This document shows, piece by piece, positions 1-15,894 of a stretch of 64,000 nucleotides of DNA. The position numbers and the translations under genes were made by a program. The first letter of the stretch is position 1. Each line of letters begins with the position of its first letter. Where the stretch lies: the NCBI GenBank assembly GCA_963693315.1, contig OY856187.1, positions 426,119,748 to 426,183,747 of the forward strand, given 5' to 3'. Origin of the DNA: Diogma glabrata (lineage: Eukaryota > Arthropoda > Insecta > Diptera > Cylindrotomidae). The notes under the pieces are model-generated. The model ran no database searches, was not told the DNA's origin, and saw nothing but the letters and a program-made list of their open reading frames with translations.

Positions 1-4841
<4,841 letters not shown>

Positions 4842-6999
4842 ATATATCGATGGTCTAGCGCACAGATGTGGTAAGTGACATATTTTGAGAAAATGAGTTA
4901 GGTACTCTATAAAATTCTCCATTTCATTTTTTATATAATGGATAATTTCATATAATGTTAATTAATTCATATAATGTTATAACATATAATTTCATATAAT
5001 ATTACTAATAATGTGTGATAAACTTACATTATACTAAAAACAATATGAACAATGTGGTAAGTACTTATGGTTTGCATAAAACTAAATATTATTCATGAAA
5101 CTCTTAAGTTCTAGCATGTCAAAAGACATAATTAAAAATATGGAGGGGCTGAAATCTCACAGCTCTGAGATATCAAGACTTCGGTCTGGGTTAAGGATTT
5201 TGATATAGTTTTCGGCAAAAAACTTTTATGAGGACATGGTTTTTAGTTTTGGGCAGCGATGTACATCAAACATAACTCTTTGTTATAGTACAAGTATTTT
5301 TTATCTCTGTTTAAAAATTTATTACAAAACTAACACGAAACATCAATACGTTGCCGGAAAATTATAATCAAAATTCCAAAAATATTGTTAAATTAAATAA
5401 AATCAAACTTTTTCAAAATTCCAAAAATATTCCAAATATTAGAATAAAATCAAATATTTAAATATTTTCTAAATTCCAATAATATTTCAAAAATTCTTAA
5501 AAATTCAATCTTTTTCCAAAATTCTAAAAATATTGCAAAAATTATTACAAAATCAAAAATTGAAACTTTTTTCAAAATTCCAAAAATTATAATAATAACA
5601 AAAATTAAAAATTTTTCAAAATTCTAAAAATATTTCAAAAATTCTTTCAAAATCAAAAATTAAAACTTTTGCCGAAATTCTAAAAATATTGCAAAAATTA
5701 TTACAAAATCAATAATACAAACTTTTTCAAAATTCCAAAAATATTTCAAAAACTATAACAAATTCAAAAATGTCCATGTCCAATTTCATTTTAAATTACA
5801 TTTACGTCATAAAAACAGCTACATTTTTTTTTCCAAAAAATTGGCTAAAAAATTAAATGAAATCATTTTTTGACACACTTGACATTATTTTTTGACAAAC
5901 TTATAATGCCATAATTCTCTATAATAATAATAAAATATCATGTCATACGAACTATTAATTTTATTTTTTTCTAAAAAAATTGGGTAAAAAATAAATAAAA
6001 ACCTTTCTTTTGACACACTTGACAACATTTTCTGACAAACTTATAATGCCATAATTCTCAATAATAATAATAAAATTTCATTTCAAACAAACACTTTTAT
6101 TTTTTTTGCAAAAAATTAGGTAAAAAACTAAATAAAAATCTTTTGACACACTTGCAAACATTTTTTTGACAAACTTATAATGCCATAATTCTCAATAATA
6201 ATAATTAAATTTCATTTCAAACAAACAATTTTATTTTTTCCAAAAAAATAAATAAAAATCTTTCTTTTGACACACTTGACAACACTTTTTTGACAAACTT
6301 ATAATGCCATAATTCTCAATAATAATAATAAAACTTCATTTCAAACAAACAATTAATTTTATTTTTTTTCCAAAAAATTAGGTAAAAAAATAAATAAAAA
6401 TCTTTCTTTTGACACACCTGACCACTTTTTTTTGACAAACTCATAATGCAATAATCTAGTTTTTGATCTCACATACCAATCCCAACCATCAAGATTTCTC
6501 CAAATTTAATGTTCCTACTCGTAATCACTTAAAATTAACGTTTTTTAAGTCAAAAATATGAAAATTTGCTATTTTTGACACACATAATGATTTTTTGACA
6601 CACTTCCGGTACAGTTATCGAACACAGCGTCCTTTCGGACCTGTCCCTTGAGTATACTTATTTTTACAAAACAAATTTTTGAAATCCCTCCAGCGGTTTT
6701 CCCTGCAGCGGAGGTACCGGCCGGCAGACAGACATACATTTTTTTTTTTGCTTTTTTAGAATCGGGAGGTCCTAAAACGTCGAGAAATGTCAAAAAAAGT
6801 GGGGGTAAGAATTTCACTTTGAGCTCATGAATGTAATACTTAGGTCTTTCAGACCGAAGTAATAAAGACTAGATAAGTAATAAAACGTAATCGAATTCAA
6901 CCACATAATATTTGACATTGAAATGTAAACTTTCAATGCTGTACTGAACAATTTGCTAAATGTCACTTACCACATTTGTGCGCTAGACCATCGATATAT
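4842..6999. mobile_element. Inverted-repeat element with 40-bp ends, split by an R1 copy
   Basis: The 40 bp at 4842-4881 recur as a reverse complement at 6960-6999 with a single mismatch (G/A). The shared end contains TCGATGGTCTAGCGCACA and GTGGTAAGTGACAT. Both ends abut TATA-rich flank, so a TA duplication is possible but cannot be separated from low complexity. The interior consists of about 255 bp of unknown sequence, the R1 copy at 5138-6865, and about 95 bp more. The simplest reading is a roughly 430-bp MITE-like element into which R1 later inserted. No transposase is present and the superfamily is not assigned. Confidence 0.6.
5138..6865 (+). mobile_element. R1 dispersed repeat, copy 1 (full length, ~1.73 kb)
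   Basis: R1 is a family found six times in this window. In order it contains: a start with TGGAGGGGCTGAAATCTC; two small predicted hairpins (ATCTCA/TGAGAT and AGAC-TTCG-GTCT); a block of degenerate short-period repeats of the type CAAAATTCCAAAAATATT; four to five units of about 125-140 bp marked by TTTGACAAACTTATAATGCC (5901, 6041, 6175, 6299, with a variant near 6441); a GC-richer tail with CCGGCCGGCAGACAGACA; and an end at CAGACCGAAGTAAT. The 11-mer ACTTCGGTCTG lies about 40 bp inside the 5' end and, inverted, at the 3' end. Non-coding. Subterminal inverted repeats plus internal minisatellites recall non-autonomous Helentron/DINE-1-like elements; that assignment is inference. Confidence 0.8.
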
Positions 7000-8140
7000 A
7001 CATGTTTATGTAAAATTTTTGTTTTCTTTATATTTCGTTATAACAATAGACTAATTTTTGGTTTATAAGCGTTAACATTTTTTTTTGGCTAGTTTATAGG
7101 TTAATATTTTCTTATTGATTCGAAACTAGACCGATCAACAATTGTATGGATTGTAAATTTTCCTAAGTGTCCTTTTTTATGTTTTATCGGTGAGATTACA
7201 TATTATTCTTAACTACCCTACGTTGCTTGGTACTTCATGACCTAAATGTTGATGTTTTTATTATATATACTTAATAACTTGACTACTGTTATAAGTCTTT
7301 GGTTCTTAGTGAGAACATATACAATCATTAACGAAACAAAAACCCAAAATTGAAAGAACTTTACGATAATTTAATTCAAAACAAAAAAAAACCCCAAAAA
7401 AAAGTAAAACAAAATGTATATTTATTTATTCAGTGTAATTAGAACTAATGTTTTTGTATATATAAGGGGTGACCACGATTTAAACGCACATAAATAATTA
7501 ATGCTACTTAATTACTTCTTCTAAGACAGTCGTTTGAATAAAAACAGATTTCGATGTAAACAAAACAATAACAATTGGAATTACTTTTATTGCCTGTTTT
7601 ATTACGTTTTTTTTATTTTTGTTGACCATCGACTTAAGAAACTCCTACGTAGTTAGTGAGTGTTGAATTTATTTTTGACACACCCCTTAATAAATCAGTT
7701 TTATTTATTATCTATTTTCTTTTATGGTAAGTATTCGGCTCTTTGGCTCTTCTTATTTTTGACTATAAAAATCGAACCGTTTGAGATACCCAAATTTTTA
7801 TGTCATTATCTTTAGTTTTTTGGCGGAATTAAAAATTGAAAATAAATTAAAATAATACACATTTGAAGTTAACATTTTAAATTTGTAAACAAATATTAAC
7901 CTTTGCCAAAACACATTCTAAAGATCCGTGGCAGTTTTTGTTTCTTTTTAGCGTTTTATTTCGATTTGTTTTGACAGAGAACATTTTAATAAGACTCCTC
8001 GTTGAAAAAAGATCATTTTTGTTATCAAACTTTTAATTTTTCGAAGAATATTCCCTAATCACTTTGGTTTTTTGTTTTTTTAAAAACATTTTGATAACTG
8101 TATCAGAACTTTCCTTTTATATGTAAAAATGATTTTATCG
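7000..8140. other. AT-rich spacer between inverted R1 copies
   Basis: No gene recognised. This 1.1-1.3 kb would be the loop if the two flanking R1 copies paired in a transcript. Confidence 0.5.
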
Positions 8141-9798
8141 AATTACTTCGGTCTGAATTACATTCTCGAGCCAAAAGTGAAATTCTTAACCCCACTTTTA
8201 TTTTGGCATTTCTCGACGTTTTAGAACCTACTGATTCTAAAAAAGCACAAAAAAATGAATGTCTGTCTGCCGGCCGGCCAGCCGTCACAACCGACGAAAT
8301 CTAAAAAACCGCTGGCGGGATTTCAAAATTTTTTTCTAAAATGTGTCAAAACAAGGAAATTTGCATATTTTTTGCTTAAAAAACGTTCATTTTAAGTGAT
8401 TAGTTGAATTTGGAGAAATCTTGATGGTCGTCGGGATTGGTATGTGAGACCAAAAACTAGATTATTGCATTAGAAGTTGGCCAAAAAAATGTTGTCAAGT
8501 GTGTCAAAAGAATGATTTTAATTATTTTTACTCGATATTTTGGAAAAAAATGAAATTAATTATTTGTTTGACATGAATAATATTATTGTTCGATAATGAA
8601 ATGAAATTCCATACATGGAAATTTGTGATTTTGTTATAATTTTTGAAATATTTTTGGAAGTTTGAAAAAAATTTGTATGTTTGATTTTATACGAATTTTC
8701 GGAATATTTTTAGAGTTTTGAAAAAAATTTGTATTATTGATGTTATTATAATTTTTGAAATAATTTTGGAATTTTAAAAAAGTTTATATTTTTGATTTTG
8801 TCAGAACTATTCGGAATATTTTTAGAATTTTGAAAAAGTTTCAATTTTTGAAGTTATTATAATATTTTAAATAGTTTTAGCATTTTAAAAAAGTTTATAT
8901 ATTTGATTTTGTTATAATTTTTGCAATATTTTTAGAATTTTGGAAAAAGTTTGAATTTTTGAATTGGTGAATTAAGAAATTTTGCAATAATTTTAGACTT
9001 TTGAGAAAAGTTTTAAATTTTGATTTTCTAAGAATTATCGAAATATTTTTAGAATTTTGAAAAGTTAAAATGTTTGATTTTATTATAACTTTTGGAATTT
9101 TGAAAAAAAATTCAATCTTTGATTTTGTAATAATTTATGGCATATTTTTAGAATTTTGAAAAAAGTTTGTTTGAATTATGAATTTTTGCAATATTTTTAA
9201 AATTTTGAAAAAACTTAAATTTTTGATTTTATTATAATATAATTTTTGGAATATTGAAAAAACTTATATTTTTGCAATATTTTAAGAATATCGGAAAAAG
9301 TTTCAATTTTTGATTTTGTTATAAGTTTTGCAATATATTTAGAATTTTGAAAAAAGTTTCAATATTTGATTTTGTAATAATTTTTGGAATGTTTTTAGAA
9401 GTTTAAAAAAAATTTAACTTTTGAATTTTATTTTAATATTTAAAATATTTTTGGAATTTTGAAAGAAATATGAATTGTTGAATTTGTAATATTTTATTGA
9501 AACGCTAGATGGAGAGGTTTTGAGTAGTTTGCTAGGTGTATCATCTTTTCATTAAGTTATGATCTATTCTAATTTTGCAGCAACGTGATAATTTCGTGTT
9601 TGTTTTGTAATAAATTTCTAAACAAAGATAATAAAATACATGTGCTTTAACAAAGATTTTAATTTTTTAAAAACTTTGCTGCCCAAAACTAAAAACAATG
9701 TCCTCATAAAAATTTTTTGCCGAAAACTATATCAAAATCATTAACCCAGACCGAAGTCTTGATATCTCAGAGCTGTGAGATTTCAGCTTCTTTATTTT
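8141..9798 (-). mobile_element. R1 dispersed repeat, copy 2 (minus strand)
   Basis: Reverse-complement copy of R1. Its 3' end is at about 8141 (AATTACTTCGGTCTG) and its 5' end at about 9798 (GAGATTTCAGCTTC on the plus strand). It keeps the CCGGCCGGC tail near 8272-8280, but has only one TTGACACACTT-type unit and an expanded block of CAAAATTCCAAAAATATT-like repeats (8640-9480). It is more diverged from copy 1 than copies 5 and 6 are, so it looks older. Confidence 0.75.
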
Positions 9799-11760
9799 TT
9801 GTTAATAAAATTTATATTTTGTTGCTGTGTATAATGTAACATAGGACGTGTTATATAACTATATAATAAGTAATGTTATTACAATTTATATTAATTTACT
9901 GTTGAACAAAACCGTAACCAATTTTATTATTACATATAATAAAAATAATGTGATTACACATTTATTTTACTTCATTCTTTATTTTAATTATTGCTAATAA
10001 TTTAATTTTAAAACTTTTAAGGAGATTTAAATAGAAGTTTTCATAAAAAGTTATATATAGTTAAAAACGTTATTTCTGTTCAAAGTTAAAATAAAATAAA
10101 TTAAACAATTCAATCGTCATTGTTGCTAATTAACTTACTTAATATTATTAGAAACACGAAATAATTATCCCTAATGAAAATTACGATAAAATTGTTTTCA
10201 TTTCGTTTAAGTAAAAGAAAAGGAAAATTCTTATTATAAAAATCCCATTTTAAATCATGTTACATAAATATAATAAGAAAAACTGTAACAAAAGAACAGA
10301 AATCGTTTGTTAAAATTATTATTTTTTTAAGAAAAAAATCTTTGTAAATTTAAACTTTTTTTTTTATTTTATTAATTTTTTTTTTGTTTTTGTTCTTTTA
10401 AAGTTAATTATAATCATTTTCCTTTTCCTCCATAACAGTTTTTTTGTTTGGCTTTTTTAATTAAATAAAAAATTAAAAAATGAATAAAAAATAATTAGAA
10501 AACGAAACTTGTTTTCACTTTTGTGGGATTGAAGTGATGTTGAATAACTTTTAGAAAAATGACTTTCAAACATATCTTTTGTTTGAATCCAATTTAATTG
10601 ATTTAAGAATCAAGCTAAAAATTTGTGTTATTTTTCTTAAATTTTTTGAGGGTTTGAAATTTTATGTTTTTGTTTTATTGTGTACAACAAATTTATTTGA
10701 AAATGCTAACGATCAAAATTCGGTTACTACGAGTAATTGTTTTGCTTACCGATTGAATGGGCTATAAATTATAATAATATAAATTTTAAAACAAAACTAT
10801 TTCAAATGTCGGCAAACCATATTATAACTGTCCTAATTCATAGGACTAGAATTTCAAAACCGTTCAACTTGTTTTGAATGGATGTATAAAGATTTTTTTA
10901 ATAATATAATTAAAATTAATTGGTTGAGCCAAAGTGCTCCAAATCTGAGATTCATTAGCACATGATTTATTCTTTAGCTAATTACCATGTATTTGCATTT
11001 AAACTTCTGTTGGCCATATAGAAACAAGTAATATTGGAACAAACAGTTTATAGTATAATTTTTGCATCGTATGGAGTTTAGTCGTAAACATTATTGATAG
11101 TTCGCAGTACGATGTTTGACATTTTCTTATATTTTCAGATTATCTTCAGACTTCTTTTCAGTAGGTGGATGAATTCTAATACATTTGGATGACCCAAGCA
11201 GTAGAACGTGCAAATAAAACAGTTCCAATTTACTAGCTACAGTGAATATAGAAATTCATAAGTCAGACTAGCAGCTAAACTCCACAATAAATCAATATTT
11301 CACTTTGTGCTCATAATAATAATGAGTCAAACCATAGATTCTGATTTAGTTTCTTATTTTCAAAATAAAAACAACATATATTTTAACGAAAGCTCGCGAT
11401 AAATTTATATCATATTATTCAAAAAATAAAAAAGCTACGCAAAAATGTTCCAACTAAAATAAAATATCAATATAATAAATAGAAAGAAAATTCCAGAAAA
11501 ATAAATGTTTTTTCCCTTCTTGCCTTTTGTTTTATTTGTATAATTTTAGGATCCAATTTGAATTTTCATATTTTTTTTATTGCTTTTATTTATTTTATGT
11601 ATGTATTTTTTATGACTTATTACAATTATTTTGCCTTCACAAATAACGATGTTGGTGCAATAATGGCAAGTAAATAGAAAAAAATTTATGTACATTGGAT
11701 TATGTAATATAAGTTTATGTATGTAATTTGTATAAGTAATGGGTTTGTTTGTGATATAAA
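9799..11760. other. AT-rich stretch, no gene recognised
   Basis: Low-complexity A+T sequence with poly(T) and poly(A) runs near 10300-10500. Open frames are short and featureless. Confidence 0.5.
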
Positions 11761-11905
11761 CGAATGTAATGACTTAATCCTTAAGGCAGCTGAACCTCCA
11801 TCAAATAAGGACTGTTCTGAAGTTAAAAGTCTGCCACCTGTCAATTCGGTGGTTATTGATACTCTTTGGTTCCAGGAAAAGAGCTGCCGTATTCTTAAGA
11901 AATAA
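11755..11905 (+). CDS. Unassigned exon-like ORF fragment
   Basis: This 150-bp patch has visibly higher GC and more ordinary amino-acid composition than its surroundings. The plus-strand frame open from 11717 to a TAA at 11903-11905 reads through residues such as CNDLILKAAEPPSN and ends WFQEKSCRILKK. The opposite strand is also open (11686-11937), so coding direction is uncertain. No AG acceptor followed by a convincing reading phase stands out. I recognise no family. It may be the remnant of a transposon gene or of a host exon. Confidence 0.2.
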
Positions 11906-11978
11906 AGATCTTGGACTACAGTTATAATTGGGCACAAATTAAAGCGAGCGTAAATAGCAAAAATTAACTTGAAACAAA

Positions 11979-12036
11979 GGCTATATAGTGCTATAAGGGC
12001 TATAAGGGCTATAAGTGTGCTATAAGGGCTATAAGA
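11979..12036. repeat. Short tandem array of GCTATAAGG
   Basis: Five near-copies of the 9-mer GCTATAAGG, with one interruption (GTGTGCTATAAG), lie directly against the left end of the following TIR element, whose own first bases (GTTTATAG) resemble it. Confidence 0.8.
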
Positions 12037-12070
12037 GTTTATAGTCGAAAATGTTGTTTTTTTTTATATT

Positions 12071-12160
12071 ATTAAAACAAAATTTATTTATTTCTATAAA
12101 TCCTTTATTTCGACTACTAATTGCAGTCATCCTCAGGGTTTAAAAAAATTTGTTTTTAAT
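12071..12160 (-). ncRNA. Candidate hammerhead-like ribozyme fold in left TIR
   Basis: On the minus strand the order is stem I 5' strand, CTGAGGA (plus 12130-12136), a hairpin GACT...AGTC, GAAA (plus 12108-12111), stem III ATAAA-GGA-TTTAT, then A and G (plus 12095/12094), then the stem I 3' strand. By hand, 18 of 24 positions of stem I pair, the outer seven without a break. These are the elements of a type I hammerhead (CUGANGA, GAAA, NUH with H = A). Against it: an extra T lies between CTGAGGA and stem II, and most of stem I next to the core is mispaired. Activity is unproven. Confidence 0.35.
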
Positions 12161-12237
12161 TAAATTAAATTATATTTGTTGTTATAAAAATAACTTCAAA
12201 AAACCATAAAAAATGAATACAAAATGAACTTTTTTTT

Positions 12238-12895
12238 TAATAAAATGTGTTGTGTAGTAGGAATTACAATATGTGACACAATAACACATAAAAACCTTTT
12301 AAGACCAAGGTCCCACAACAACATACGTTCAAAGGTGTTGATGGACGTAAATCTTTCTATTTTGAATTTTTTATATTTTTATTAAAGAATGGATAACTAA
12401 ACAAAAAATCCTATCACTGACAAAATATGACATAGGCCAATATTTTATGATAAAATAGAGAAAATAAAAGTAAATTAAAAAGTACATAGCAAATTTTTAC
12501 AAAAATTTGCTGAAACAAAACAAAAATGTAGTTGTCAATAATCCAGCCGGTTGCATATTCCTGATCCTGTGACGCACTGTCTTTCTTGAAGATTAAAGCC
12601 CACACATAGTTATATGAAGGCTCGTTTCTTCAAGGAAGCAATAGCGTCTCATCATCAAGGATTATTTCACAGCTAAGATTGAGGGTGCTACCGTTGACTG
12701 AATACAGTTCATCCGCCACCACCCCTAAGATGTCACCTTGGCTAGCGACATCTCACTGCTATTGCCAGTAGTATATGATATCTCACGTTAACTCGTATTT
12801 CAATAGCAGGGACTGGAGTACGCGGGGTTGTCACACCCGTAGATCAAAAATGAAAAAAAATTTACAAAACAATAAAAACTGATCCCTCCATGCGG
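12238..12895 (-). repeat. Core repeat C1, copy 1 (inside TIR element)
   Basis: C1 is a roughly 650-bp repeat recognisable by CCCGCGTACTCCAGT, GAGTTAACGTGAGATAT, GCTAGCCAAGGTGACATCTT and GACCTTGGTCTTAAAAGG, read here in reverse. Other copies are at 13840-14362 plus 17994-18145, at 30579-31230, and a fragment at 53601-53712. There is no long ORF. Its ends are not inverted repeats of each other. Confidence 0.75.
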
Positions 12896-13028
12896 AGAAC
12901 TTGAAGAAAAAATTAAAAATATTAACAAATTATATAAACCAAATAGTTTTTTTCTCTATTTACTCAAAAAATGCTAATGTTAATAAAACTTTCTGAAACA
13001 AAACATTTATGTAAACTAAAAACGACAG

Positions 13029-13071
13029 ACTAATTACAGTCCCTGAGGGTGACTGTAATTAGCAGTCGAAA
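13029..13071 (+). other. Perfect 12-bp hairpin overlapping the right-arm CTGAGGG motif
   Basis: CTAATTACAGTC (13030-13041) and its exact reverse complement (13051-13062) enclose CCTGAGGGT. Immediately downstream AGCAGTC offers a competing partner for GACTG, followed by GAAA (13068-13071). The right-arm copy of the hammerhead-like motif has A9 changed to G and would be trapped by this hairpin. Confidence 0.5.
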
Positions 13072-13839
13072 TATAGGATTTATAGAAATAAATAAAATTT
13101 GTTTTAAATAATTTAAAAAAAACAACATTCTCGACTATAAACACTTCAGTTATTAAAAAATTTGAATAATATAAATTTATCTTAGACAAGGTTCTAATGA
13201 GCAAAAAATATTTCCGTTCATTTTATTATTCTTTTATTTAGAAAAAATTGAAGCCACCCTTTTAGTTTTCTGTTAAACAAAAATTTATATAAATCGTCTT
13301 CTGATGACCGAATTTCTGATACTATGCCAGATGAAATGACAGTTTACAATGTTAATGTCTTAAAAGCTTCCCTCGTCCTACTTAAATTTTAATCACTTCT
13401 CACATTTCTGTAAAATAAAAATGAAAACATGTATATAATAAAGTTGAATTAAATAATTTATTTCTAAATTAATTTCTTAGCTCATCAACGATTAAATAAG
13501 ATTAAAAAAATTTTGTTGTTAAAGAAGAATATTACTGGCTACAGAAGACAAATTTGTCACCTAAATTTTTGTTATCATTAACTTCGTGTTAAATTTATCA
13601 CTTCCTGCTAGATAAAATTCTTTAACTTCTGTAAAACTGTTATTTGCCAGTTTTGCTTGTTTATGTTTCTATTTTTGTTTGTTTATTTATTTTAAGAAAA
13701 TTAAATTAAAAGTTTTATGTCTCTTAAAAAGATTCTTTAAGAATAGAAAAATGTTTCTGAAATTATGTAAATTTAGGTTTAATGGCGTGATTAGATGGAA
13801 ACAATAGAAAAACTAGTTTTTAGGTAACTGTGGGGATCA

Positions 13840-14362
13840 AGGCGGATCAGATTTAATTTCATAATTTGTAGTTTTTTTTCATTTTTGGTCTAAGGGTGTG
13901 ACACCCCGCGTACTCCAGTCCCTTCTATTGACATATGAGTTAACATGAGATATTATATACCACTGGGATTAGCAGTGAAATATCACTAGTCAAGGTGATA
14001 TCTTAGATGTGCTGGCGGATGTACTCTATTCTGGTAACGGTAGCACCTTCAATTTTGGCTGTGGAATATCCCTTGATAATAGTACGTTATTGTTTGCTCG
14101 AAGAAATGAGTCTTCATATAACTCTATGTGTGGGCTTTCATCATCGAGAAAGGAATATGCCACTAGCTAAATTATTGGCAATCCCATTTTAGTTTTGTTC
14201 CTAAAAATTTTTAAAATAAACTAAGAGGCTTATTTTTATTTTCTCTATGCTATTATGAAAAACTTGCCTATGTCATATTTTCGGCGATATGGCTCCAATG
14301 AAGGAGCTAAGCCATAAATTAAAAAAAAAAAATGACATATTTTATATGTGAATAAATCCTGT
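13840..14362 (+). repeat. C1 repeat copy 2, left part
   Basis: Diverged copy of C1 (ACCCCGCGTACTCCAGTCCC near 13902; TATGAGTTAACATGAGATAT near 13934) that stops at the left end of the 142-bp-array element. Its missing 3' end resumes at 17994 on the other side of that element. Confidence 0.75.
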
Positions 14363-14396
14363 TAGACCAAGCTCCCACGACACTTTAGTCTACCTC

Positions 14397-15260
14397 ACAT
14401 GTAACCTCTGTGCAATTGGGTTTAGCTTATATAACCTTTTTCAGAAAATATCTATCCAGTGGCCGACTTTCTCTTTTACGTTAATTAATATTTTTAATTA
14501 ATTTTTGTAATCACTAATTACAAAAGCCTACTTATTTGGAATGTAACCTCGCTGAAATTTCTTGATATAATTGAGACTTTTGTATAATTTAAGAAAATCT
14601 TGGTCTGCCTTGAGATTTTTGTTTTAAAGTACCTGGCAGACCTAATTGAATGGATGAAAAATTAAAGCCATAGTTACCCCACATGTAACCTCGCTGAAAT
14701 TTCTTGACATAATTGAGACTTTTGTTTAGTTACAAAAAACGTTGGTCGGCCTTGAAATTTTTGTTTTTAAGTGCCTGGCAGACTTAATTGAATGGATGAA
14801 AAATTGATGCCATAGTTACCCCACATGTAACCTCGCTGAAATTTCTTGACACAATTGAGACTTTTGTTTAGTTACAAAAAATGTTGGTCGGCCTTGAAAT
14901 TTTTGTTTTTAAGTGCCTGGCAGACCTAATTAAATAGATGAAAAATTGATGCCATAGTTACCCCACATGTAACCTCGCTGAAATTTCTTGACATAATTGA
15001 GACTTTCGTTTAGTTACAGAAAACTTTGGTCGGCCTTAAGATTTTTGTTTTTAAGTGCCAGGCAGACCTAATTGAATGAATGAAAAATTGATGCCATATA
15101 TACCCCACATGTAACCTCGCTGGAATTTCTTGACATAATTGAGACTTTTGTTTAGTTACAAAAAATGTTGGTCGGCCTTGAAATTTTTGTTTTTAAGTGC
15201 CTGGCAGACCTAATTGAATGGATGAAAAATTGATGCCATAGTTACCTCACATGTAACCTT
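14397..15260 (+). repeat. 142-bp phased subterminal array, left arm
   Basis: ATGTAACC starts at 14399, 14541, 14683, 14825, 14967, 15109 and 15251: six intervals of exactly 142 bp. Units 2-6 are close copies (GCTGAAATTTCTTGA, GGTCGGCCTTG, CCTGGCAGACCTAATTGAAT). The outermost unit is largely unrelated in sequence yet keeps the same length. Such arrays in transposon arms often act as transposase binding sites; that role is inferred here. Confidence 0.92.
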
Positions 15261-15273
15261 CTCCAGATTTTTG

Positions 15274-15283
15274 TATATAAAAG
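15274..15283 (+). promoter_or_regulatory. TATA box in left TIR, facing the core
   Basis: TATATAAAAG lies at the inner end of the left arm and points to the gene relic. The mirrored copy in the right arm (17071-17082 on the minus strand) also faces inward, so transcription could enter the core from both sides. Confidence 0.35.
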
Positions 15284-15734
15284 AGTACATCTTGTCTAAT
15301 AAAAAAACATCTGTCGGCCTCGCAAAAAACATTAATAAATATAGCCGACGTTATTTTTAATAAATGACATCGCACGCGAGAATAATGCATTACACCAGCA
15401 GTTTGAATTTTAGAATGGTTCGGTAACAATTTTCAATAATTATTTAATTTCGATGATATTGATAATTTAATAATAAACAATTTTCATGATTATTATAATA
15501 ATCTGGAACATTCTTACTATATGCTTCCATACATGCATTAAAAAAAATACCTAAAACGCAGCAATCTTTGAAGTTTCATATCTCTTTGACTATTTTACAC
15601 ACTTTTTTGTTTTATATACAATTTGTTTATTGCTACCATCGAGTGTGAAGCGTAAAACTACATTGTTCGGCGTACTTTTAAGTGAAAAAAGAGTTTTACA
15701 TATTTTTTCAAGTCGTTTAATTTTTTAATATACA

Positions 15735-15746
15735 TATATAAAATAA
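15735..15746 (+). promoter_or_regulatory. Possible core promoter of the nuclease-like gene
   Basis: TATATAAAATAA sits about 35 bp upstream of the ATG at 15772 that begins the CxxC reading frame. The spacing leaves little room for a 5' leader, and in such AT-rich DNA this can arise by chance. Confidence 0.2.
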
Positions 15747-15771
15747 TTTGTTTTTCTAAAGGGTTGTTATT

Positions 15772-15894
15772 ATGAATAATTTAAAGTTTAAAATCTGTTT
15801 TGTATGTGAGGAAAAGGACAAAAATGTTACTATATTTACAGACAATAGTAATCCAGGCTTCAGATACCGACATACTCATTATTTTATTGGGTAA
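15772..15894 (+). pseudogene. N-terminal relic with CxxC motif (nuclease-like element gene)
   Basis: This is a 40-codon frame beginning MNNLKFKICFVCEEKDKN. About the first 27 codons look genuinely coding and carry CFVC, a possible half of a metal-binding site. After roughly 15855 the sequence is better read in the next frame, where the SDTD motif begins, so the N-terminus appears to have been joined to the nuclease-like domain by an internal deletion that also shifted frame. It lies wholly inside the 14.36-17.99 kb element. Family not identified. Confidence 0.4.

Larger units (their letters stand above)
12037..13142. mobile_element. 1.1-kb element with ~100-bp terminal inverted repeats
   Basis: The left end (12037 onward, GTTTATAGTCGAAAATGTTG) matches the reverse complement of the right end (to 13142) for about 100 bp, through the segment containing TTTCTATAAATCCT and CGACTACTAATT. 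There is no coding capacity. The middle (about 12238-12895) is a copy, in reverse, of a separate 650-bp repeat also found at 30.6 kb. Each arm carries a CTGAGGR-hairpin-GAAA motif pointing outward (see the hammerhead-like entry). The class is undetermined: it could be a MITE, or a retroelement derivative with inverted rather than direct ends. Confidence 0.7.

Noticed and set aside
5880..6450. Regular units in R1 considered as a CRISPR-like array
   Set aside because: Units are diverged tandem copies with no unique spacers, in a eukaryotic repeat family.
6569..6830. ORFs on both strands in the R1 tail (also near 8103-8288, 27915-28153 and 62017-62217)
   Set aside because: They recur only because R1 recurs, differ in frame and length between copies, and are open on both strands.
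15247..15429. 60-codon ORF present in both arms of the long-TIR element (also 16927-17109)
   Set aside because: Its conservation between arms is explained by arm homogenisation; it overlaps the TATA box and the 142-bp landmark and shows no domain.
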